DNA of 43,015 nucleotides from Taishania pollutisoli. Lineage in GTDB: Bacteria; Bacteroidota; Bacteroidia; Flavobacteriales_D; Crocinitomicaceae. The position numbers and the translations under genes were made by a program. Every line of letters begins with the position of its first letter. The first letter of the stretch is position 1. Under the pieces are notes generated by a model. The model did no database searches. It was not told where the DNA came from and was given only the letters and a program-made list of their open reading frames with translations. Shown one piece after another: positions 1 to 7,553 of this stretch. The stretch covers positions 5,001-48,015 of the forward strand of contig NZ_JACVEL010000008.1 of the NCBI RefSeq assembly GCF_014518315.1. Direction: 5' to 3'.

Positions 1-1
1 C

Positions 2-679
2 ATTTACAATTATGCAGAAAACAAACTCAAAACATTTAAAGCAAAAGAACTTCAGGTAATCGCGCTGTTGGATTTTTATGCTTCTGTTGAAGAATGGCCG
101 TTTTCGCAATATGATTATATGATCGGGTTTCAAATAGACAACAGCCAATTAACCGACTTCAAGGAGAATTATTATGATGTTCTTGTATATATAGGTAAAG
201 AGACCCCATTTATTACCGGAGCACTTGAACCGATTACCTGGGATCGGGCCGAAGCAAAAGACAAAACATTGTTGTCGACTGTTCCAACAGATGATTCTTT
301 TTTTACAGACAGGGAAATTACTGATTATACTGTTGGGGATACCTATACATATGAATCCGGAGGATATACCTATTATATTCAAAATTTGTTTGACGGGAAT
401 AATGAATTATTCGTACGGCATTTAATTGTGCTCAATTCCGCGACAAAGAAACTGGTCTGCGAACGGCTCTATGATCAATGGGAAGGCAATGGACTTACGT
501 CACTGAATATCCGGGGAGAAGAAAATGAATATGCGGATTACCAATGGACAGGGAAATTATTCAACGGTATGGACCCCGTCATTTTTGGATTTCAGTACTT
601 TTCATTCGGATGTCCGTACATTACCATTCTTAATTCAAACGACGAGGAAGTTTATATTTATTGTGACAACAGGCATTAG
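2..679 (+). CDS. Hypothetical protein, 5' truncated by the window edge
   Basis: The reading frame is open from the first bases of the window to the TAG at 677-679, so this is the C-terminal part of a longer protein (at least 226 residues visible). An internal TTG at 68 could be read as a start, but the uninterrupted upstream frame makes a start outside the window more likely. The visible part is rich in Tyr, Asp and Asn, without transmembrane segments, cysteine pairs or a sorting domain. It looks like a soluble or exported beta-rich protein. I do not recognise the family and propose no function. It converges on the mutS2-like gene that follows. Confidence 0.7.
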   Translation: MYNYAENKLKTFKAKELQVIALLDFYASVEEWPFSQYDYMIGFQIDNSQLTDFKENYYDVLVYIGKETPFITGALEPITWDRAEAKDKTLLSTVPTDDSFFTDREITDYTVGDTYTYESGGYTYYIQNLFDGNNELFVRHLIVLNSATKKLVCERLYDQWEGNGLTSLNIRGEENEYADYQWTGKLFNGMDPVIFGFQYFSFGCPYITILNSNDEEVYIYCDNRH

Positions 680-709
680 GGAAGAGTTTTTTGTAAGAAA
701 GAGGGGCGA

Positions 710-2842
710 TTACCTGATCCACATTAGTTTTTCCCGTTCCACTTTCATTCGTAAAAATCCGAATTCGACAGTAATTTGATTTCCAACCACTTCTTCAACC
801 GTTCCGGATTGTTTTGTAGCAATCAATTTTACTGTAGACCCGACAACAATTTTCTGTTGCTGAAATTCATCTTTTTCCGGAGTGGATTTCTTTTTCTTTG
901 CTGGCTTGGCAACCGGGTTTATCGCTGCTTTTAATTTCTCCTTTCGTTTGCTTTCTTCTGTTTTTCCTCTTTCCATCGCAATGAAGGTTCTGACATCATC
1001 CAGCAATGGCTTGTTAACATCTTTCTTTTTACTATTCGAATTATAGCGATCAATAAAGCTTTGCATTTTCTTACCCAAAATCAACCACTTGTTGTTCTTA
1101 TCGGTTAGCTCCTGCTGAGCAAGCAACCTTTTTTCCAGGTGTTTTTTCTTTTCCAGGAAATACGTTCGGGCTTCATCCGCTGCTTCCTGTGCTTCCCGGT
1201 GTTCATTATTCAGCCGTTCGAAATAATTTTTTTCTTTCTGCAGTTCATTGAGCAAATGATCCATCTTCACTTTCCGGTCGTCTAAACGCAACTTGGCTTC
1301 ATTGATGATCCGCTGTGGAATTCCATTGATTTGTGCGACTTCAAACGTGAATGAACTCCCTGGCTGACCAAGGTTGAACCTGTACAAAGGCTCTAAGGTT
1401 TCGGTGTCAAACAACATACACCCGTTTACTGCATGAGGTAATTGATCCGCCTTTAATTTTATATTGGCGTAATGTGTTGTGATAACTGAAAAGCACTCCG
1501 TTTTGTACAACTCCTCAAAAAACACCTCTGCCAATGCCCCTCCCAAATCCGGATCAGAACCTGTTCCGAATTCGTCCAGCAACAACAGCGTTCTTCGATT
1601 AGTCACTTTCAAAAAATGCTTCATGCGCTTAAGTCGGTACGAGTAAGTACTCAATTCATTCTCAATCGACTGATTATCTCCTATATCTGACAACACCTGT
1701 TGAAAAAAGCAGATTTTACTATTCGGATGCACCGGAATCAACAATCCAGATTGCAGCATTACCTGCAACAATCCGACGGTCTTCAAGGTAATACTTTTTC
1801 CTCCGGCATTTGGTCCTGAAATAACTAACATGCGGGATTTCTGATGCAATTGAATTCGTTGTGGAAATGTCGGTTTGCCTAACAACTTGTTGCTTTTCCA
1901 CAAAATAGGGTGATAGGCATCAATCAATTCAACGTTCATCTGGCGAACAATTCCCGGAAGATGCCCGTCCAACTCAAGTGCCAGCCTTGTTTTAGCGTTA
2001 ATAAAATCCAGTTCTGTCAGCACCGACTGGTAAGCCGTAATTAACGGAAGAAAAACAGCTATTTCAGCCGTCAGTAATTTTAATATCCGGTAAATTTCCT
2101 TTCGCTCTTCATCAATCTGTAATTCCAGTTCATTGTTCAATTCAACGTTGATCTGAGGTTCAATATATACAAGACTTCCCGTTTTGCTCGACCCGACGAC
2201 ATTCCCGGAAACCATGCGCTTATGTGAAGCCAATACGGTCAATACTCTTCTGTCATTGTAAAACGTTTCACGCGTATCGCCCAACACATTTTCCCGGATC
2301 AGCTTCTTCATTTCCCGGTCGAAATTACGATTGATCTGATTGCGAAGCACTTTAATTTCATTTCGAATCTCCGACAACAAGGAGGATGCATTGTCTTTTA
2401 CCTTCCATGTCTTATCAAATACGTGATCGATTTTCTCAATGACTTCTTTTGTATATTCAATGTCTGAAAACAGGCTGTATAATAGCGGATAATCTTTTTC
2501 GCGTTTGTCAAAAAAGTACACTAACTGGTTACACAAATCAGAGGCCTTACTCAATCGGTAAAAACCTTCCTGTGACAGTACCGAGTTTTTAATTGGCAAC
2601 AATTTCAACTCTTCCGTCAACTCCTCAAAATCAAGCTGAGGAAAGGTCTCTCCTGCTTTTCGAACCGCCAGCAATTCATTCGATTTCAGTAGTTCCTGCT
2701 CTACCAGTTGAAAATCATTACTCGGTTCCAGTTGCTGGATTCGCCCGATGGCAGTAGGTCCAATCGCATACTTTTCCAACCATGATTTTATGGCCGGGAA
2801 CTCCAAATCTATTAATGTTTGTGCATCAAATGGTGAAAACAT
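710..2842 (-). CDS. MutS2-family DNA-binding ATPase lacking the Smr domain
   Basis: A MutS-type ABC ATPase of 710 residues. Visible in order: an N-terminal region and a coiled-coil-rich core typical of the MutS2 lever/clamp, Walker A GPNAGGKS at residues 343-350, Walker B LLLLDEFGTGSD with Asp423/Glu424, a His-containing switch (TTHYANIK), a long Lys/Glu-rich helix (about 520-600), a basic linker, and a C-terminal beta segment (about 668-710, GSTVKL...GTVEE) like the KOW-type module of MutS2. Canonical MutS2 is about 780 residues and ends in a Smr endonuclease domain; this protein stops before it. MutS2 proteins act on branched DNA or on stalled and collided ribosomes; which applies here is unknown. 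The ATG at 2842 sits 5 nt after a TAACTTTG promoter element, supporting this start and suggesting a leaderless mRNA. Confidence 0.9.
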   Translation of the reverse strand: MFSPFDAQTLIDLEFPAIKSWLEKYAIGPTAIGRIQQLEPSNDFQLVEQELLKSNELLAVRKAGETFPQLDFEELTEELKLLPIKNSVLSQEGFYRLSKASDLCNQLVYFFDKREKDYPLLYSLFSDIEYTKEVIEKIDHVFDKTWKVKDNASSLLSEIRNEIKVLRNQINRNFDREMKKLIRENVLGDTRETFYNDRRVLTVLASHKRMVSGNVVGSSKTGSLVYIEPQINVELNNELELQIDEERKEIYRILKLLTAEIAVFLPLITAYQSVLTELDFINAKTRLALELDGHLPGIVRQMNVELIDAYHPILWKSNKLLGKPTFPQRIQLHQKSRMLVISGPNAGGKSITLKTVGLLQVMLQSGLLIPVHPNSKICFFQQVLSDIGDNQSIENELSTYSYRLKRMKHFLKVTNRRTLLLLDEFGTGSDPDLGGALAEVFFEELYKTECFSVITTHYANIKLKADQLPHAVNGCMLFDTETLEPLYRFNLGQPGSSFTFEVAQINGIPQRIINEAKLRLDDRKVKMDHLLNELQKEKNYFERLNNEHREAQEAADEARTYFLEKKKHLEKRLLAQQELTDKNNKWLILGKKMQSFIDRYNSNSKKKDVNKPLLDDVRTFIAMERGKTEESKRKEKLKAAINPVAKPAKKKKSTPEKDEFQQQKIVVGSTVKLIATKQSGTVEEVVGNQITVEFGFLRMKVEREKLMWIR

Positions 2843-2847
2843 GGTTA

Positions 2848-2855
2848 CAAAGTTA
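2848..2855 (-). promoter_or_regulatory. -7 promoter box (TAACTTTG) of the mutS2-like gene
   Basis: TAACTTTG on the minus strand matches the Bacteroidota TAnnTTTG element. It ends 5 nt before the ATG at 2842, so the transcript would have almost no leader. No clear TTG lies at the expected -33 distance. Confidence 0.45.
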
Positions 2856-3063
2856 GTCAGGAAATTTCAAAACTGATTTTTATCCGGAAGATATTTACAA
2901 ATTGATTGTTCCCGGTTATCCGTCCTGATTCAGAAAGGAACTTAATCAATTCACAATCAAACCAATTCAAAAAGAATCATTCCCTGAATCGATTTAATTT
3001 TCAGCGAATGTTAAATTGTAACAAAAATATCCGTATGTTTATGTTATATCTAAAACAAAAATT

Positions 3064-3903
3064 ATGAGAAAAATTGTATTATTAGCGGCTGTTCTTTTTA
3101 CCGGGTTCGGAGTGAAAGCACAGGGATTTTATGGAGAATTCAACGTTGGATACGGGTTTGGGATTCCATCCAGCAACCTGGGAACAGAAAGCTATACGGA
3201 TCTTTCAGGAAACGGCTCGTATCAGAAACCTATCTATGGAACATTGGGAAGCGGACTGAACCTTACATTGACTCCGGGATATATGATTAACAAGCACCTG
3301 GGAGTTGAATTGGGAATCAACTACTTTCTGGGTTCAAAAACGGTGATCTCAGAAAGTTCTTCTTCTGTCAATGCTACAGATAAAACTACGGCTCACTCCA
3401 ATCAGTTGCGCTTGTTGCCTTCATTGGTGGTAAGCACCGGGGGAGACAAGTTGTATGCATATGCGAAGGCAGGATTAGCCATTCCTGTTTTCGGAGATAC
3501 AAAAGGATTACGTGAAATATCTGTTCCTTCTCCAATGGGACCAATTCCAACAGAAGTAGAGACAACAACAAAAGGAAATGTTTCATTGGGATTCAGAGGT
3601 TCTGTCGGTATTGGCTACAATATCTCCGAGCTGATTGGGTTACAACTGGAGGTCTTTCATACCAGCCTGACGATCAAACCGAAGTCGAGAGCGATTGATT
3701 CATATACAGTTGCCGGACAGGATATTTCAGGTATGCTTACTGTGTATGACAAAGAAACGAAATACATTGATGAGTTAAATTCAACATCCAACAACAGTTC
3801 TACCAATCCGAATTATTCAGCGGGTGTTGCAAAGGAAGAACTTGCAACAAAATCAAATTTCAGTCAATTCGGAGTATCTTTAGGAGTGAAGTTCAACTTC
3901 TGA
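3064..3903 (+). CDS. Outer-membrane beta-barrel protein
   Basis: A 279-residue exported protein. Residues 1-20 form a typical signal peptide (MRKIVLLAAVLFTGFGVKAQ, cleavage after AQ). The mature part has alternating Gly/aromatic strands (NVGYGFG, LTPGYMINKHLGVELGINYF, GFRGSVGIGYNISELIGLQLEVF) and ends in VKFNF with a terminal Phe, the usual outer-membrane barrel signature. This resembles the OmpW/PorT-like outer membrane beta-barrel families of Bacteroidota. Low-complexity Ser/Asn stretches around residues 240-260 are probably extracellular loops. It is transcribed alone: an AT-rich upstream region and a strong terminator directly after the stop. The transported or bound substrate cannot be inferred. 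Confidence 0.85.
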   Translation: MRKIVLLAAVLFTGFGVKAQGFYGEFNVGYGFGIPSSNLGTESYTDLSGNGSYQKPIYGTLGSGLNLTLTPGYMINKHLGVELGINYFLGSKTVISESSSSVNATDKTTAHSNQLRLLPSLVVSTGGDKLYAYAKAGLAIPVFGDTKGLREISVPSPMGPIPTEVETTTKGNVSLGFRGSVGIGYNISELIGLQLEVFHTSLTIKPKSRAIDSYTVAGQDISGMLTVYDKETKYIDELNSTSNNSSTNPNYSAGVAKEELATKSNFSQFGVSLGVKFNF

Positions 3904-3934
3904 TACAGCCCGTATTATCCGAACATGTTATTGT

Positions 3935-3962
3935 ACCTGCCAGTTCGCTGGCAGGTTTTTTT
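3935..3962 (+). terminator. Rho-independent terminator after the barrel gene
   Basis: A perfect 9-bp stem (ACCTGCCAG / CTGGCAGGT, 3935-3943 and 3948-3956) is closed by a TTCG tetraloop and followed by a run of seven T (3956-3962). It separates the barrel gene from the rpsP operon. Confidence 0.92.
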
Positions 3963-3993
3963 ATTGTTTTTTCTCGTGTATCAATAAAAACAC

Positions 3994-4001
3994 TATCTTT
4001 G
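3994..4001 (+). promoter_or_regulatory. -7 promoter box (TATCTTTG) of the rpsP operon
   Basis: TATCTTTG fits the TAnnTTTG consensus exactly. The -33 region is T-rich (TTTTTTC) without a clean TTG. It predicts a leader of about 50-55 nt before the rpsP ATG at 4061, long enough for ribosomal-protein feedback, though no specific structure is evident. Confidence 0.5.
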
Positions 4002-4060
4002 TACCCAATTAATTTAATTATTAACCGGGGTTTCGTACTCCAAATAATAAACAAAACAGT

Positions 4061-4630
4061 ATGGCAACTCGCATCAGATTGCAAAGACACGGAAAGAAAG
4101 GATATGCTTTCTTCCACATTGTAGCTGCAGACAGCAGAGCAAAAAGAGATGGTAAATTCATCGAAAAACTGGGGACTTACAACCCAAACACAAATCCGGC
4201 AACAATCGACATCAACTTTGATCGTACTCTTCACTGGGTACAAGTTGGAGCTGAATTGACGGATACAGCACGTGCGATCCTTTCTTACAAAGGAGTTCTT
4301 TACAAAAATCACCTGATTAAGGGGATTGCAAAAGGAGCTTTGACAGAAGCACAGGTTGAAGAGAAATTCAACGTGTGGTTGGCTGAGAAAGATGCAAAAA
4401 TTACAGGTAAAAGTGAAGGTCTTGCAAAAGCAAAAGCTGATCAAAAAGCTGCTGCATTGAAAGCTGAAACTGCTGTAAACGAAGCAAAAGCGAAAGCAAT
4501 TGAAGCAAAAAACACTCCGGAGCCGGAAGTAGCTGAAGAAGTTGTTGCTGAAGAAGCTGCAGAAGAAGTAGCAACTGAAGAAACAACTGAAGGAGCTGAG
4601 GCTGCTGAAGAAGAAACTTCTGCTGAGTAA
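4061..4630 (+). CDS. rpsP: 30S ribosomal protein S16 with long acidic C-terminal tail
   Basis: S16 binds 16S rRNA and helps assemble the 30S subunit. The N-terminal 80 or so residues are canonical ([18 protein letters not shown]..., [23 protein letters not shown], then [12 protein letters not shown]). The protein is 189 residues against about 80-90 in E. coli. The extra length is an Ala/Lys-rich helical segment (about 110-150) followed by an Ala/Glu-rich tail (about 150-189) with net negative charge. S16 extensions occur in other Bacteroidota, so this is not an assembly error. First gene of the rpsP-rimM-trmN6 cluster; rimM starts 15 nt after the stop. Confidence 0.98.
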   Translation: MATRIRLQRHGKKGYAFFHIVAADSRAKRDGKFIEKLGTYNPNTNPATIDINFDRTLHWVQVGAELTDTARAILSYKGVLYKNHLIKGIAKGALTEAQVEEKFNVWLAEKDAKITGKSEGLAKAKADQKAAALKAETAVNEAKAKAIEAKNTPEPEVAEEVVAEEAAEEVATEETTEGAEAAEEETSAE

Positions 4631-4645
4631 TTTAAACGTCTTTAA

Positions 4646-5173
4646 ATGAACAAGGCAGACTGCTTTCATTTAGGATATGTGGCGAAACTTCACGGATTTA
4701 AAGGTGAAGTTTCGCTGTTTTTGGACGTTACCAATCCGGAAGATTATGCTTCTCTGGATGCTCTTTTTATAGAAATAAACGGCCAATTGACTCCTTTCTT
4801 TATTGAGTCATTCAAATTAAAAAACAAAGGTTTTGCAGCCGCAAAGTTCGAAGGTATTGAGACCGAAAACGACGCGCGCCTATTGCTGCGAAAACATATA
4901 TACCTCCCGGCTTCTATTTTACCTGAATTGGATGGCGTCCATTTCTACGATCACGAAATTATCGGATTCAATGTGGAAGACGTGGAACACGGAAATATCG
5001 GAAAAGTCATCCAGGTTATCGACCTCTCGGCAAATCCATTGATCCAGATTGATAAAGACGGAACAGAATTACTACTCCCTCTGCAAGAAGGAGTCATCCG
5101 GGAAGTTGACCGTAAACATCAACTCCTGAAAGTTGCTGCACCGCCGGGGTTAGTGGAGTTGTACCTGGGATAG
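4646..5173 (+). CDS. rimM: Ribosome maturation factor RimM
   Basis: A 175-residue RimM, which binds S19 and promotes maturation of the 3' (head) domain of 16S rRNA. The N-terminal RimM barrel is clear (LGYVAKLHGFKGEVSLFLDV at about 9-28), followed by the PRC-barrel domain (about 95-170: FYDHEIIGFNVED, ANPLIQIDKDGTELLLPL, GVIREVDRKHQLL, ending PGLVELYLG). Length and ending are normal. It lies 15 nt after rpsP and 10 nt before the next methyltransferase gene, so the three are almost certainly one transcript. Coupling of S16 and RimM is conserved across bacteria. Confidence 0.97.
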   Translation: MNKADCFHLGYVAKLHGFKGEVSLFLDVTNPEDYASLDALFIEINGQLTPFFIESFKLKNKGFAAAKFEGIETENDARLLLRKHIYLPASILPELDGVHFYDHEIIGFNVEDVEHGNIGKVIQVIDLSANPLIQIDKDGTELLLPLQEGVIREVDRKHQLLKVAAPPGLVELYLG

Positions 5174-5183
5174 TCTTGTTTCC

Positions 5184-5885
5184 GTGAGCATTTTTGAATT
5201 CAAATACTTTTCAGTTCGACAGTCTAACAGTCCGCTAAAAGTGGGGACAGATGCAATGTTACTCGGAGCTTCTATCGCCGAACATTTCTATTTATCTATC
5301 CTGGATATCGGAACAGGTACAGGAGTATTGGCTTTAATGGCGAAGCAAAAAAATCCAGCCGCAACAGTTGAAGCAATTGACATTGATGAAGCTGCGCTGA
5401 CCGACTGCCAGTTCAACTTCGAAAACTCACCCTGGAGATCCGATCTGACATGCCGGAATCAAGATATTTTTGGTATTCAGACAGACCGGCAATTCGATTG
5501 CATTGTCTGCAATCCGCCTTATTATGAAAACGGATTATTATCTGAATCCGAATCCGTCAACAGAACAAAACACACGGCTTCGTTTTCCCTGGAAAATTTG
5601 TTTATCAAAGTAAAAACATTGCTGCCTGAAAACGGACATTTCCGGGTTATTCTCCCCTATTCCACTACTGAAAAGTGGGTTACTTTCGGAGCGTCCATCG
5701 GATTATTTTTGGTAGAACGGATAATTATTTTCGGTAAACCGGAACTTCCGAAACGGAGTATCCTGGTGTTTGGACTAACAGAACAACAAGTGATTGAGCA
5801 TAGTATTATTGTTCGAAATACCGATAATTCATATACGGAAATCTACAAAGAATTAACACGTGAATTTCACAATAAGACCATTTAA
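5184..5885 (+). CDS. trmN6: tRNA1(Val) (adenine(37)-N6)-methyltransferase-like protein
   Basis: A 233-residue class I SAM-dependent methyltransferase. SAM motif I is LDIGTGTGVLALMAKQ (about 39-54), motif II includes EAIDIDEAAL, and the catalytic N6-adenine motif is NPPYY (about 110-114), typical of the YfiC/TrmN6 family that modifies A37 of tRNA1(Val). The start is a GTG at 5184, chosen because the protein then begins with the family-typical FEFKYFSVRQSNSPLKVGTDAMLLG. It follows rimM by 10 nt. In many bacteria trmD, another tRNA methyltransferase gene, occupies this slot. The substrate adenine is inferred from family, not shown. Confidence 0.88.
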   Translation: MSIFEFKYFSVRQSNSPLKVGTDAMLLGASIAEHFYLSILDIGTGTGVLALMAKQKNPAATVEAIDIDEAALTDCQFNFENSPWRSDLTCRNQDIFGIQTDRQFDCIVCNPPYYENGLLSESESVNRTKHTASFSLENLFIKVKTLLPENGHFRVILPYSTTEKWVTFGASIGLFLVERIIIFGKPELPKRSILVFGLTEQQVIEHSIIVRNTDNSYTEIYKELTREFHNKTI

Positions 5886-5901
5886 GGTTTCGTCAATCTG
5901 C

Positions 5902-5940
5902 TACCCTGCAGAGAAGAAAATTTCCTATCTCTGCAAGGTA
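5902..5940. terminator. Hairpin between convergent trmN6 and dapD
   Basis: TACC-C-TGCAGAGA (5902-5914) pairs with TCTCTGCA-A-GGTA (5928-5940): 12 pairs and one mismatch around a 13-nt loop. It lies midway between the two converging stop codons. No T-run follows on either strand, so intrinsic termination is uncertain; it may protect 3' ends. Confidence 0.45.
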
Positions 5941-5960
5941 ACAGTTCTTTGAAATGTGAA

Positions 5961-6770
5961 TTATACCGCTACGTTGTGTTCTCTCAACGCGTCGTTCAAG
6001 GATGTTTTCAGATCAGTCGATGCTTTTCTTTTTCCGATGATCAATGCGCACGGAATCTGAAATTCTCCTGCCGGAAATGTTTTTGTATAGGATCCCGGAA
6101 TCACGACACTTCTTTCCGGAACATATCCTTTGATCTCTACAGGTTCGCTGCCTGTAACGTCAATGATTTTTGTTGATTTGGTCAATACGACATTTGCTCC
6201 CAAAACGGCTTCCTTTCCTAAACGCACGCCTTCTACAACAATGCAACGGGAACCGATAAATGCGTTGTCTTCAATAATAACAGGAGCTGCTTGCAATGGT
6301 TCCAAAACACCTCCGATTCCGACACCTCCGCTCAAATGAACATTTTTCCCGATTTGCGCGCATGAACCAACGGTTGCCCATGTATCCACCATTGTACCAG
6401 AATCTACGTACGCTCCGATATTTACATAAGACGGCATCATAATAACACCGGGAGCAACAAATGATCCGTAACGTGCCACTGCGTGGGGTACCACACGTAC
6501 CCCCAATTCTGCATAATTGCGTTTCAATGCCATTTTATCGTGAAATTCAAACGGACCAACTTCAATGGTTTCCATCTGACGAATCGGGAAATACATTACC
6601 ACTGCTTTTTTCACCCATTCATTCACCTGCCATTCTCCGTTTTCCAATGGCTCTGCAACACGCAACAATCCTTTATCGATATCTTCAATTACCTGGTTGA
6701 TTGCTTCAATTGTTTCTTTTTCTTTTAACAATTCACGGTTTTCCCATGCTGCTTCAATGTGTGATCTCAT
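5961..6770 (-). CDS. dapD: 2,3,4,5-tetrahydropyridine-2,6-dicarboxylate N-succinyltransferase
   Basis: A 269-residue cytoplasmic acyltransferase of the succinylase branch of lysine/diaminopimelate synthesis: it transfers succinyl from succinyl-CoA to tetrahydrodipicolinate. The N-terminal helical domain (about 1-100, including IEAAWENRE) is followed by a left-handed beta-helix with hexapeptide repeats (about 100-230: IGAYVDSGTMVDTWATVGS, IGKNVHLSGGVGIGGVLEP, IIEDNAFIGSRCIVVEGV, GKEAVLGANVVLT). Length matches the family. It is transcribed alone from a good upstream promoter (6800-6829). Its product, meso-DAP or lysine, connects to cell-wall synthesis together with murA further along. Confidence 0.97.
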   Translation of the reverse strand: MRSHIEAAWENRELLKEKETIEAINQVIEDIDKGLLRVAEPLENGEWQVNEWVKKAVVMYFPIRQMETIEVGPFEFHDKMALKRNYAELGVRVVPHAVARYGSFVAPGVIMMPSYVNIGAYVDSGTMVDTWATVGSCAQIGKNVHLSGGVGIGGVLEPLQAAPVIIEDNAFIGSRCIVVEGVRLGKEAVLGANVVLTKSTKIIDVTGSEPVEIKGYVPERSVVIPGSYTKTFPAGEFQIPCALIIGKRKASTDLKTSLNDALREHNVAV

Positions 6771-6799
6771 GTATTCTGATGATTAATTTAAATGCGGTA

Positions 6800-6829
6800 T
6801 AAATTTAGCGATTAAAGCCGGGAATGCAA
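6800..6829 (-). promoter_or_regulatory. dapD: Bacteroidota-type promoter of dapD
   Basis: On the minus strand a TTG (6829-6827) is separated by 19 nt from TAAATTTA (6807-6800), close to the TTG-N19-TAnnTTTG consensus. The predicted start gives a leader of about 25 nt before the ATG at 6770. Confidence 0.6.
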
Positions 6830-6905
6830 CTAAATATAGAGATTACTCCGGTTAAACGCATTTAATTTTTAATTAAAATATAAGATATATAGGGTTCTAT
6901 TGTTC

Positions 6906-6956
6906 CCACAAAGACGCAAGGGCGCAAAGAAGTAATAAAACAATAACACCTTTGCG
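6906..6956. repeat. Intergenic CACAAAGACGCAA-type element with inverted CGCAAAG arms
   Basis: Between dapD and the first DUF1573 gene lies CCACAAAGACGCAA (6906-6919) and the inverted pair CGCAAAG (6923-6929) / CTTTGCG (6950-6956). Similar 'CACAAAGACGCAAAG' stretches are, from memory, common between genes in Bacteroidota genomes. No coding frame is supported in 6771-7047. Confidence 0.35.
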
Positions 6957-7047
6957 AATTAGCGACTTGGCGAGCTATTTTTATGCAAACCATTGCTGAA
7001 ATACGAGTGATAGACACTAAAAAAATTGAAGGTGTTTGTCCTAAAAA

Positions 7048-7428
7048 TTACTCTCCTTCCGGAATAACAAATACCTTGAAGCGAAGTTTTTCTTCTTTCT
7101 TTTTGGTGTTTGTCTGCAATAAAACAGATCTGTCCTGAAGATAGATCTTTCCTTTAGTATCAAATGTTACCTTCAGTTTGTATGACTGTCCCGGCATGAT
7201 CGGCTTTGTTGGCAGTTCCGCTTTTGTACAGGGGCAAGCCACTTTATAGTCGCTGATAATTAATGGTGCATCACCTGTATTTGTTATTGTAAATGTATGT
7301 GATAACTGTTCTCCTTCACGGGTATCCGGGAATTTGTACAGAGCGTTATCTGCTTCGAATTTTGGTACCTGAGCCATCGAAACCACTGTCAGAAAGCTCA
7401 TGATTAAACTCAACAAATATTTTTTCAT
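7048..7428 (-). CDS. Secreted DUF1573-domain protein (paralog 1)
   Basis: A 126-residue exported protein: signal peptide at about 1-19 (MKKYLLSLIMSFLTVVSMA), then a single DUF1573 Ig-like domain. Family hallmarks visible are the N-terminal YKFPDTREGEQLSHTFTITNTGDAPLIISDYK and the CPCT motif (about residues 64-67) near KPIMPGQSYKLKVTFDTKGK. DUF1573 domains are common in Bacteroidota envelopes, related to ASPM/SPD-2/Hydin-like beta-sandwiches, and of unknown function. It differs strongly from the two close paralogs at 8885-9986 and lacks their C-terminal Ala/Val-rich tail. Orientation is opposite to the SGNH hydrolase gene next to it. Confidence 0.85.
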   Translation of the reverse strand: MKKYLLSLIMSFLTVVSMAQVPKFEADNALYKFPDTREGEQLSHTFTITNTGDAPLIISDYKVACPCTKAELPTKPIMPGQSYKLKVTFDTKGKIYLQDRSVLLQTNTKKKEEKLRFKVFVIPEGE

Positions 7429-7515
7429 CGTTCGTAATTATAGGATTACTAATCTTCTGTTTTTTTACCCTCACAAACTTTATTCCAAACAAGCAACCTT
7501 GGTGCCCTTTCTTCG

Positions 7516-7547
7516 TTTTGAGATTAATTGAATCAAACGTAAATTTA
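7516..7547 (+). promoter_or_regulatory. Promoter of the SGNH hydrolase gene; decides its start
   Basis: TTTTG (7516-7520), a 19-nt spacer and TAAATTTA (7540-7547) match the Bacteroidota promoter pattern well. An in-frame non-ATG start at 7518 would lie within the -33 element, so the ATG at 7554, 6 nt after the -7 box, is the better start. The transcript would be nearly leaderless. Confidence 0.6.
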
Positions 7548-7553
7548 AAAAAT

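Noticed and set aside
4401..4586. Leu/Gln-rich repeat-like peptide on the minus strand
   Set aside because: Produced by reading the complement of the Ala/Glu codon repeats in the S16 tail.
3893..4669. 258-codon minus-strand open frame over rpsP
   Set aside because: Phe/Ser/Cys-rich antisense shadow of the Glu/Lys/Ala-rich rpsP coding sequence; rpsP is unmistakable.
6771..7047. Possible small gene or RNA in the dapD/DUF1573 gap
   Set aside because: No coding frame or stable RNA structure is evident beyond the small repeat-like element already listed.
7518..7553. Longer in-frame start for the SGNH hydrolase (begins MRLIESNVNLKN)
   Set aside because: It would overlap the -33 promoter element and places polar residues before the signal peptide; the ATG at 7554 fits both.
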